NCBI GenBank assembly: GCA_927911235.1
Contig: CAKMOY010000207.1
Coordinates: forward strand, 1 to 38,179
Direction of reading: 5' to 3'
Length of the DNA: 38,179 nt
From: an uncultured Moraxella sp.
GTDB taxonomy: Bacteria > Pseudomonadota > Gammaproteobacteria > Pseudomonadales > Moraxellaceae
Part shown: one piece after another, positions 1 through 6,845 of the stretch
How the letters are laid out: every line of letters starts with the position of its first letter
Numbering within the stretch: the first letter of the stretch is position 1
The notes under the pieces: model-generated
Databases searched by the model: none
What the model was told of the DNA's origin: nothing
The model's input: only the letters and a program-made list of their open reading frames with translations
Translations under genes and position numbers: made by a program

Positions 1-49
1 TTATACAGTTCATTTATTACCAATTTTTTATCCTCCATTGCCGTAAAAC

Positions 50-67
50 CACCGACTTCAGGCGGTG
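50..67. repeat. IS605-type subterminal hairpin (left IS end)
   Basis: An imperfect palindrome with stem CACCG/CGGTG and an inner CT/AG pair lies just beyond the 3' end of tnpA. IS200/IS605 elements carry such subterminal hairpins, which TnpA recognises as single-stranded DNA. The exact IS end cannot be fixed from one copy. Confidence 0.55.
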
Positions 68-112
68 AATATAAGGCAACTTAAGCAATCATGCTTACGC
101 ATGGACGTTGTT

Positions 113-523
113 TTAGTGCGGTGTATTTTGCTGTCCAATGTACTGGCGGACAATCTCAATTGGAGCACCGCCACAACTACCTGCAAAATAACTAGGCGAC
201 CACAACGCACCACCCCATAACTGCTCTTTGATGGACGGATATTCTTTTTTACGCAATAACCGACTAGACACGCCTTTCAAGCTATTCACCAAACTAGAAA
301 TAGCCACTTTAGGCGGATAAACCACCAATAAATGCACATGGTCGCATTCACCATCGAACTCAACTAGTTCAGCCTCAAACTTTGAACAAACTTCTTCAAA
401 GATAACCTGCATATCATCTAAAATTTCTTTAGTGAATACTTTTCTGCGGTATTTAGCCACAAAGACCAAATGCACATGAAGATTGTAAACAACGTGGCGA
501 CCACGTCTTAAATCGTTTGACAT
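113..523 (-). CDS. tnpA: IS200/IS605-family transposase TnpA (Y1 HUH)
   Basis: 136 aa, the usual length of the small HUH single-strand transposases that excise and insert IS200/IS605 elements. The metal-binding HUH motif is His-Val-His at residues 62-64, and the catalytic tyrosine is most likely Tyr128 in the C-terminal helix. The gene is complete. It is divergent from tnpB, whose ATG lies at 573, leaving a 49-bp shared promoter region. The prophage has inserted into tnpB, so tnpA and its promoter are intact and could still be expressed. Confidence 0.93.
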   Translation of the reverse strand: MSNDLRRGRHVVYNLHVHLVFVAKYRRKVFTKEILDDMQVIFEEVCSKFEAELVEFDGECDHVHLLVVYPPKVAISSLVNSLKGVSSRLLRKKEYPSIKEQLWGGALWSPSYFAGSCGGAPIEIVRQYIGQQNTPH

Positions 524-572
524 ATAATTAGACCAAGTGTAAAATAAAACAAATTAAGTATATATCATAACA

Positions 573-596
573 ATGAAAACACTCAAGTTCCGTATA
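573..596 (+). pseudogene. tnpB: 5' fragment of tnpB, separated from the rest by the prophage
   Basis: ATG followed by seven codons reads M-K-T-L-K-F-R-I, a typical TnpB N-terminus. The prophage begins at once after this point. At the right junction the frame resumes at 37581 with K-D-K-H-A-K, so joining 573-596 to 37581 onward gives an uninterrupted TnpB start. Confidence 0.85.
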
Positions 597-597
597 A
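592..597. repeat. Target-site duplication, left copy (GTATA or GTATAA)
   Basis: GTATAA occurs here and at 37576-37581, immediately flanking the prophage. Mu-like phages duplicate about 5 bp of target. If the phage end starts with TG (598), as in Mu, the duplication is 6 bp; if it starts at 597 it is the more usual 5 bp. Confidence 0.85.
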
Positions 598-606
598 TGA
601 TGCCCG

Positions 607-642
607 CCGCGAAAAATCTCGCTCATTTTTGCAATAAATCCC
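607..642 (+). promoter_or_regulatory. Left-end transposase binding sites (predicted)
   Basis: Two related sites point inward: CCGCGAAAAATC at 607-618 and TTTGCAATAAATCCC at 628-642. The decamer TGCAATAAAT recurs in inverted orientation at 37533-37542, at nearly the same distance from the right end (about 33 bp). This is the arrangement expected for Mu A end-binding sites. Confidence 0.55.
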
Positions 643-654
643 TTCATTAACTTC

Positions 655-671
655 TTACACTGGGTGCAACA
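655..671 (+). repeat. 17-bp terminal inverted repeat, left copy
   Basis: TTACACTGGGTGCAACA is identical to the reverse complement of 37462-37478. It lies about 58 bp inside the left end and about 97 bp inside the right end, so it is probably part of the end-recognition array. Confidence 0.7.
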
Positions 672-719
672 CCCTTTCATTTGTGGCTTAGGTAGGGTCA
701 GATAATTTCTTTTGTATTC

Positions 720-1202
720 CTACCTAACAACCAAATAATTCACAAACCCCATATCGTCCACGCAGCTGACCGCACGAAAGCCCAATGTATCAGCTATTCT
801 GCCCCTTAACCGCCAAATTTCACTGTCATACTCATTTTCATCACCAAAATATTCACCCCTAAAACGAGGGATAAGATGAGGTAGAATTTCATGAGTGTTG
901 TGTTGGTAGGCAACAGCAAAGGTGATTTGTTTGGCAAGGGCGTCATCGTCTATTTTAAGCTCTTTTTTGATGACTTCTACCGCTTTATCCCCAACCAAAT
1001 CTTGATTGTTAGCGATTTCTTTGATGGGTATGCGGTAGCTGTGCAAATATTCGCCATAACGCTTGGCAATTTCCTTGTCTTGTGTGGCACAAATACCATC
1101 ATAGCGATTGGCAGACCGAGTGCATCCGATAAACAAGCTGCCGTTTTTGATTTTGACTTTGGTTTTATTAAAACTGCCGTGATATAGGGTAAGATAGTTC
1201 AT
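720..1202 (-). CDS. ADP-ribosyltransferase-like moron protein
   Basis: 160 aa, first gene inside the left end and last gene of the leftward arm. The N-terminus (Y-H-G-S, residues 7-10) and the segment around residues 40-56 (A-T-Q-D-K-E-I-A-K-R-Y-G) resemble the H-Y-E type ADP-ribosyltransferase fold, where a YHG-like strand and a later tyrosine bind NAD. I do not see a certain catalytic glutamate, so the activity is unproven. The position corresponds to the Mu mom locus and to accessory genes in other Mu-like phages. No strong ribosome binding site precedes the start. The alternative is a plain hypothetical phage protein. Confidence 0.7.
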   Translation of the reverse strand: MNYLTLYHGSFNKTKVKIKNGSLFIGCTRSANRYDGICATQDKEIAKRYGEYLHSYRIPIKEIANNQDLVGDKAVEVIKKELKIDDDALAKQITFAVAYQHNTHEILPHLIPRFRGEYFGDENEYDSEIWRLRGRIADTLGFRAVSCVDDMGFVNYLVVR

Positions 1203-1228
1203 TGTAAGATTTTTTGGTTAATTTGTCT

Positions 1229-1440
1229 CTAAATAACAGTCGCCTTTGGCAAGATACGCTTGGCATTGTGAGCAAGTAGCCCAGAACCGCCAAAGACATC
1301 AAGCACGGTCAAGCCCTCTCCATCATTGAGACATTGTCTTTTAAGATTTTTTCAAAGTGCCTTAAAAACATTCGCTTTTGCCCTGTAAATGGCAAATGGG
1401 CGGTTTTGTGGTGTTTGGTAGAAAGTGAATTGAGTGTCAT
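1229..1440 (-). pseudogene. Remnant of an N6-adenine DNA methyltransferase (D12/Dam-like)
   Basis: The first frame (1309-1440, 43 aa) starts after an AAGGA ribosome site and contains F-T-G-Q-K-R and H-F-E-K-I-L, typical of phage adenine methyltransferase N-termini. A frameshift near 1315-1325 leads into a second frame that reads L-D-V-F-G-G-S-G-L-L, the SAM-binding FxGxG motif of D12-class enzymes. It stops at 1229, right after the motif-I segment. The catalytic DPPY part is absent. Even with the frame repaired only about 70 residues remain, so this is a genuine deletion remnant, unlike the other frameshifts in the window. Confidence 0.75.
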
Positions 1441-1511
1441 AAACTTATCCTTTTAAAGTTAAAGGCGTTCAGGACACTCAAAGCGTTTGGATTATTGGGA
1501 TTTGGGTTAGG

Positions 1512-2414
1512 TTAGGAATAAAAAGCTGTCATCAAGTGGCTTGCGATAAACTGTGCAACTTGCGGACAGACGGCGTTTCCCGCAGCCCTAGCTTCACAAG
1601 CGTTGGTCTCATCCAATCCTTTGCAAAGCCCATCATTGATAGTCGTTCGCTCCCTGACAGCCATCTGATGCCGTCCGTTTGGCACAGCGACGATATCGGC
1701 ACAATTGATGTTGATGGCGGATGAGCCGACCCCTGCCAGTAGCGTATGGTGTGCGTCCGCCCAGCACGATTGCGATTCAGTCTTGCCACAAATGCGTTCC
1801 ACTGACCCCAAGTCAGCCATAAACTCAGCTGGTGGGTATGCTCCCAAACCTGCGACCAAGAATACCCTACGGCGTTTTTGGGGGACTCCGAAATAACGGC
1901 TGTCCAGCACTCGCCAAAATCCCACATACCCGCATTGGGCAAGCGTTTCAATGACTGTTTGTAAGTCTTCGCCATTGTTTGAATTGATGAGACCTGTGAC
2001 ATTTTCAAACACGACAAACTTTGGCTTAATCGCTCGGACAATGTCCATAGCGTCAAAGAACAAGCCTGTACGTTTGCCGTGAAGTCCTGCTCGTTTTCCT
2101 GCCATTGACACATCTTGACAGGGGAAACCGCCGATGATGACATCAACGGCTCCGCCATTTGGCAAAGCTTGGATTTGGGGCAAGCAGTTTCTAACATCGT
2201 CAAACTGAGTGGCGTGGGGGAAACGGTCTGATAAAACCGCTCGACAAATGGGGTCAATTTCCACTTGCCAGCTAGTGTGAAAACCTGCCCACTCAAATCC
2301 CAAGTCAAATCCGCCAATGCCAGCAAAGAGACTGCCGACACTGGGTTTTGATTTTGGGTATTGTTTGGGGTTAGGGATGGATTGGGTTGGCTGGGGGTTG
2401 TTTTGAGCATTCAT
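1512..2414 (-). CDS. C5-cytosine DNA methyltransferase, under Com (possibly frameshifted)
   Basis: 300 aa. Motif I (residues 27-41, S-L-F-A-G-I-G-G), motif IV G-G-F-P-C-Q with catalytic Cys99, motif VI F-E-N-V (136-139), motif VIII Q-K-R-R-R-V-F (179-185) and motif X A-G-N-A-V (278-282) are all present. It should methylate cytosine in phage DNA and protect it from restriction. Motif IX is missing from this frame; a good match (R-W-L-S-G-S-E-R-L-S-M-M-G-F) is encoded in the +1 frame at about 1640-1670. Two compensating indels are therefore likely. The start overlaps com by 44 nt, as mom overlaps com in Mu. Confidence 0.88.
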   Translation of the reverse strand: MNAQNNPQPTQSIPNPKQYPKSKPSVGSLFAGIGGFDLGFEWAGFHTSWQVEIDPICRAVLSDRFPHATQFDDVRNCLPQIQALPNGGAVDVIIGGFPCQDVSMAGKRAGLHGKRTGLFFDAMDIVRAIKPKFVVFENVTGLINSNNGEDLQTVIETLAQCGYVGFWRVLDSRYFGVPQKRRRVFLVAGLGAYPPAEFMADLGSVERICGKTESQSCWADAHHTLLAGVGSSAININCADIVAVPNGRHQMAVRERTTINDGLCKGLDETNACEARAAGNAVCPQVAQFIASHLMTAFYS

Positions 2415-2565
2415 AGGTTTCCTTATTTAAAGGGTTATGATGCTCGTGGCATTCTAAGGTTTGCGTGTTAATTTGATTTAAAGTTTTGCATCTTGGGCAT
2501 TTGATGGCAAAACTGCCTGTGCCAATGGCTAAAAGTTTTTTGCAATTTGTGCAACGCTGTTTCAT
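2371..2565 (-). CDS. com: Com-like zinc-binding translational regulator
   Basis: 64 aa. Cysteines at residues 5, 8, 23 and 26 form a C-x2-C...C-x2-C zinc site (C-T-N-C and C-P-R-C), in the same layout as Mu Com. Mu Com binds the mom mRNA and opens its translation start. Here the downstream overlapping gene is a cytosine methyltransferase instead of Mom, with a 44-nt overlap that fits translational control. The C-terminal half is not conserved with Mu Com and is partly shared with the methyltransferase start region. Confidence 0.8.
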   Translation of the reverse strand: MKQRCTNCKKLLAIGTGSFAIKCPRCKTLNQINTQTLECHEHHNPLNKETYECSKQPPANPIHP

Positions 2566-2602
2566 TTTTTGCGTAATCCTATGGATTTTGTGGTAAAATA
2601 AT

Positions 2603-2686
2603 ACCGCTTAGCTAAGCAGGCGGTTCTTTGGGCTTACGCACTCACACTGCGTGGCTGGTATGGCGGTGGTCGCACACCGTCATACC
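2603..2686. promoter_or_regulatory. Three consecutive hairpins upstream of com
   Basis: Three inverted repeats follow each other. ACCGC/GCGGT (2603-2624) encloses the perfect palindrome GCTTAGCTAAGC (2606-2617). ACGCA/TGCGT spans 2636-2652. A 12-bp stem GGTATGGCGGTG/CACCGTCATACC (2657-2686) has one wobble pair and a T-rich stretch after it on the plus strand. They separate the endolysin gene from com. They may be a terminator plus a structured leader or operator for com and the methyltransferase. Confidence 0.5.
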
Positions 2687-2724
2687 GACCGTCTTTTCTT
2701 TTTTATCGTTTAATCTAAATCATC

Positions 2725-3246
2725 TTAACCTCCTTGCAAACCTTGTAAATACACGGTTTTTCCGTTTCGTTTGGTAGCGGTTAAGATTTGATTTCTTTGA
2801 CCTTTGCCATCTTTTTTAAAGCCGATATGCACCCATGCTCCATCACCTCGTTCAGGAAACTCCAAAATCAACTGGTCAAAGGCAATCAGGCCCTTATCAC
2901 GCATTTGGATGATTTCTTTGGCAAATGCCACAGATGTAAAGCCTGTGGCATCACAATCCGCCGCCAGTCCAAAGCGATGAGCGGAAGTTTTTGAACCACC
3001 AACCAGTTTATTGACCTTTTCGCTACGAAAGCAAGAAGTTACAATGATGGCAATGAGCTTTTGGTATTTGTCATTAAGATAAGCACGCACCTTTTCAAGC
3101 TGATGAGCGGTATAAGTGATGTTGGCAAGATCGCTTTGGCTTGGGGTGTTGGCGACCCCGTGCCGTCTGGCGGTTTCGCTTCTTGTCAGCTCACGGTAGC
3201 TAAAATGTGGCGTGATTTGGGTTGGGTAGTTACTTGGATTTGGCAT
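2725..3246 (-). CDS. Peptidase M15-family endolysin
   Basis: 173 aa. The M15A zinc peptidase signature is clear: S-A-H-R-F-G-L-A-A-D gives His90 and Asp97, and W-V-H-I-G-F gives His140. These enzymes cleave peptide cross-links in peptidoglycan, so this is the likely lysis enzyme. There is no signal peptide, so a holin or another export route is needed. It lies at the end of the tail operon, after the fibre, whereas Mu has its lysis genes just before the terminase. Confidence 0.88.
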   Translation of the reverse strand: MPNPSNYPTQITPHFSYRELTRSETARRHGVANTPSQSDLANITYTAHQLEKVRAYLNDKYQKLIAIIVTSCFRSEKVNKLVGGSKTSAHRFGLAADCDATGFTSVAFAKEIIQMRDKGLIAFDQLILEFPERGDGAWVHIGFKKDGKGQRNQILTATKRNGKTVYLQGLQGG

Positions 3247-3271
3247 TGATTTCTCCTAAATAAGACCAAAA

Positions 3272-3727
3272 TTAGTTATCCAAAATGGATAAATGGCGAA
3301 CAATCTCAGCAAGCTGATTGGGACTAAACCGAAAGCCTTGGTTTGAGCCAAAAATTGCGTTATAGCACCACTCAGAACAAAAGAATTTATCTGCGTTTTG
3401 TGGTAGTCCCGCCACACAGCCCAACGCTCCCAAAAGGTCATAATCCGAGCCGTGATTTTGTCGGTAATAGCGGGTAATTTGTTCGGGCGAAATGCCATCA
3501 AGGGCGATTAAGTCCCATTTGTCAGGATTTAAGAGCATGATTTTGGTGCGGACACCGCCTTCACGCACGCTTGATGAATAGCATTGGTAACGACCGTCAG
3601 GCAAGGCAATGGCAATCTCAGTATGGCTGTATTTGCCACGAGTAAAAAAGCGGGTAATGCTATCGCATAGGCGGTGAGCGAGCTTATCGCCACGCCCACG
3701 GTAACAGGCTAAAAAGACTTTATTCAT
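3272..3727 (-). CDS. Circularly permuted NlpC/P60-like (YiiX-type) cysteine hydrolase
   Basis: 151 aa from the ATG at 3727, chosen because AAGGAG lies at the right distance and the start overlaps the end of the upstream gene; an in-frame ATG at 3832 lies inside that gene. Y-S-H-T-E-I-A-I carries the likely catalytic His35 and F-F-C-S-E-W-C the likely Cys117. The His-before-Cys order is that of permuted papain-fold hydrolases. Its role may be peptidoglycan or amide cleavage at entry or lysis. It lies between a fibre-associated protein and the endolysin. Confidence 0.75.
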   Translation of the reverse strand: MNKVFLACYRGRGDKLAHRLCDSITRFFTRGKYSHTEIAIALPDGRYQCYSSSVREGGVRTKIMLLNPDKWDLIALDGISPEQITRYYRQNHGSDYDLLGALGCVAGLPQNADKFFCSEWCYNAIFGSNQGFRFSPNQLAEIVRHLSILDN

Positions 3728-4301
3728 TGCTAGCTCCTTGTTCATAAATGGCTGTCCAGCCCTTTGAATAATCGTATTCCAAGGGATTTTGTGCCTGCAA
3801 CATTGCCAAACGGTGCTTTTCAGCATTGGCAAAATCGGCTTGTTCAGCTTGTAAAATCGTCATTGCAAGCTCAGTCAAAAGTGGCTTGGTTAATTTGACA
3901 AAGCTATTGTCCATCGTTTTCCACATCAAATCTGCTGGCAATTCTGGCAAAATTTGTAAGGCAAGATACTGCGTGCGAGAGCTGTCATCGGTATGAAACC
4001 ACTTTTTGACCGATTTGACATAAACACCGCCACGAGTGATGGTGTGGCGTTTTTGTTTGATAGCTTCCCAGATTTGAGCTTGGTGTTGTGTTTTGATGGC
4101 TTTTGGGTCAATCGGTGCGTCATTAAAAACAAATTTACCATCAATAAAGCGTGTGTCGCCCTTGTGATTTTGGCAATATTGCTGATAATCTTCATCGCTC
4201 ACAGTAATCAAATTGTCTATATCTATGTTGTATAGAAATAACAAATCGCCATCAATCAACTCAAAACGCCCATCATCATCTATCAAATGAATGTAATACA
4301 T
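3720..4301 (-). CDS. DUF4376-type tail-fibre-associated protein
   Basis: 193 aa. The region around residues 75-180, with G-G-V-Y-V near 93 and the closing helical segment, resembles DUF4376, a domain found beside phage tail fibres. Its ATG overlaps the fibre stop (TAATG), so translation is probably coupled. A role in fibre assembly or as a fibre component is inferred from position. Confidence 0.65.
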   Translation of the reverse strand: MYYIHLIDDDGRFELIDGDLLFLYNIDIDNLITVSDEDYQQYCQNHKGDTRFIDGKFVFNDAPIDPKAIKTQHQAQIWEAIKQKRHTITRGGVYVKSVKKWFHTDDSSRTQYLALQILPELPADLMWKTMDNSFVKLTKPLLTELAMTILQAEQADFANAEKHRLAMLQAQNPLEYDYSKGWTAIYEQGASNE

Positions 4302-6818
4302 TAATAACCCTCCACAATCACAAATAAGTCAATATGTTCAGACGCACCCCCGTGCATTCTTGATAAGTTGAGCCAGACATTGCTTTTATCGATACCTTGA
4401 TTGCGAAATGCCCAAGCCACTTCGTGTTCGGCTGCTTCTGATGAAAATTGAGCTGATGAAGTGGTGTTGCTACTTCGCATTGTTTGAGCTTGTACAGATA
4501 AGATTTTGTTTGGCATAGCCGTCCATAGAGCAATTGGAATTCTATAGTTGGCAATATTGTGATTTTGATAGCCTACCGCATTGTCATCTCGCCCAAACCA
4601 CAAATCCCTAAAATGTTTCAAGTGAAAATATTGTCTAATTAAGCCATCAGCGGACACCACCACTTGACCTGTCATCTCTATGGTAGTGGTTTCGTCGTCA
4701 AATGCTATTGCCCAACCGCTTATGGTGCGATTGAAGTATCGTACGGTTGCCTTGGTTAATGTAGTCGCCAAACTTACATTCCCCGACCCATCAAAATTGA
4801 CATTGCCAGTGACAGCCCCTGTTAGGGCGATGTTACGGGCGGTTTGGAGTCGTGTTGCAGTATCGGCATTGCCACGCACCACAAGCTGATTGGTATTGAC
4901 ATTCCATTCCAAGGGACGAGCATCGTCCCAAATGCCATTAGGGTCGTTTGCGTTGGTTTTTAAGAGATAAAAGGTGTTGCCATCAAAACGAAAGAATACC
5001 GAACGATTCGCCCCAGTAGGTTTTAGGCGAATGGCGTTGGTACTGTTAAAATGAGCTTCGTTGGTAAAGTTTTTGATGCCACCAATGGTCTGATTATCAC
5101 GATTTTTGACAAAATACTCGTGTAGATGCCCATAGGCGTGGGCATGTAACCCCTGTTGCTGAAACTGTCAAACCTGCGATTCTTCTTTCTGCATTATCGC
5201 CCTGTGATGTAATATTGATGATGGCATTGTAAGCATTATTGCCGCCATGAACAATTTGGAATGACCCTCTTGTTACGCCACCAATATTCACATCATAAAA
5301 GCCGTTTTTTTGGTTGTTTGGGTTTTTGACTGCCATGCCAACCCAGTCAGAATTATAGGTAACGGCAAGATGTCCTGTCATCGTATCGCCCGCTTTATTG
5401 ACTTTTCCTGCTAGGTCTGACAGTACGGTATTGCTGGCAAAAACAGGGCGGTTTTGCTCATCATATACCACCAGATTTTTGTCGTTTTGCAAAGCCAGTG
5501 AAGCCCCATCATGCGTTCGTAGCGTAATGTTGCCACCTGCTTGAATGTGTAGTCTTTCTCTGTTATCTACAATCGCACGAAGTACGCCATCTTTGGGGAA
5601 TTCTATGCCTGTGTCGTTATCATTTGCACCTTTAACACCTGAATTTGGAGCATAGAGCGTCCCTGTCAAGACACCACCTGCCTTATCAAACTTTTGCTCA
5701 TTTAAAGCCTTGCCTTGCAGTGCTGATAAGGGCTTGTTGGCATCAGTACTGGTCAAATGATTAACCACCTCATCATGAGCAACAAAATGATCAGAAGTCC
5801 AACTTTGATAAGCAATATTCTCGCTTTTATTGGATTTAACCAAATCATAAAAAATACGATTGCCACCGTCATTATAATTAAAACGAAAGGCGGGTTGTCC
5901 AACCCCTAGGCTTTTGTATTGAGGGTTGGTTTCAATGACCCAGTTTGTATTATCTGGTAAAGGAAAGGTAACTCTGCCCCAGTTATTGTGCGAGCCAACC
6001 GTAATACTGCTAGAAAAGGACTTTAAGCCGTCAATAGTTTGATTGTCACGAGTTTTGACAAAATACTCATGCAGATGTCCGTAGGCGTGGGCATGTAAAC
6101 CATCTCGAGAAACTGTCAAACCTGTGATTCGTCTGTCTGCATTGGTTGCTCCTTCGGGTGTTACGGTTAGCACCGTATCGTATTTGCCACCACCACGACT
6201 GACAATTTGAATACCACCACGGTTAATACCATTGACAGCACCATCAAAGAAAACATTCTTACCCTCTGTGGGATTGTTTGCACCATATCCCACCCAATCA
6301 TTTTGATAGTTAAGCAAGACATGACCTGTAATGATGCCACCTACTTTATCAAACTTAATGTCATTAAGTCGCTTACCCTGATTCGCCGTCAAAGCTTGAT
6401 TGATTGCTGTGCTGGTTAAGGTGTCATTAAGCTGGACAATGCCCTGCACAGTCGTACTTGCTTTATCAATTTCGTGGCTATGGGTATTGGAGATCGCCAC
6501 ATTGGTGCTGGTTGCGGTGATTTTACTGGGTGTGCCAAGTGATAGCGTACGATGGGTGAATAAATCGCCACCGCCTGTCAAGCCATTGCCTGCAGTAAAT
6601 TGTACCGCTTTGTCTGCCTTGGCGTTATTAGCATTTGCAATCGATTGATTGATTTCGCCAATCTGCCTTGCCAGCTCATTTTTTAGCCACAGCGTGCGAT
6701 TGGCAAGCTGTCTTGGAGCTCTATTGTCAATACCGTTTTCGCCGCCCATCACAGGGTCTGAGGTTTCAAACTGATAAATACCAGCTTCCCAAGTGGGTGT
6801 TTCTTGCAAGTTTGCCAT
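4301..6818 (-). CDS. Tail fibre protein, interrupted by a one-base frameshift
   Basis: The first frame runs 6818 to 5097 and the second continues to 4301. The break is an extra C in the C4 run at 5150-5153. Removing one base restores L-H-A-H-A-Y-G-H-L-H-E-Y-F, identical to the same motif about 300 residues earlier, and gives a protein of about 839 aa. The N-terminus (residues 1-70) is the baseplate-attachment type of Mu-like fibres. The body holds two homologous segments of about 110 residues, each with N-D-W-V-G or S-D-W-V-G, a gly-rich strand, R-R-I-x-G-L-T-V-S and the HAHAYGH motif. It presumably binds the host surface. Confidence 0.85.
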
Positions 6819-6845
6819 AATCTTTTCCTTACAAATTAAAGTCGT

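Noticed and set aside
1441..1470. Fifth copy of the late motif (CCTTTTAAAGTTAAAGG)
   Set aside because: Only CTTTTAAAG matches, there is no -10 at 18 bp, and the AAGGA part serves as the ribosome site of the adenine methyltransferase remnant.
1532..2410. A second 292-aa ORF over the whole methyltransferase gene in another frame
   Set aside because: It has no methyltransferase motifs apart from motif IX near its end, which is better explained by indels; the rest is a shadow frame.
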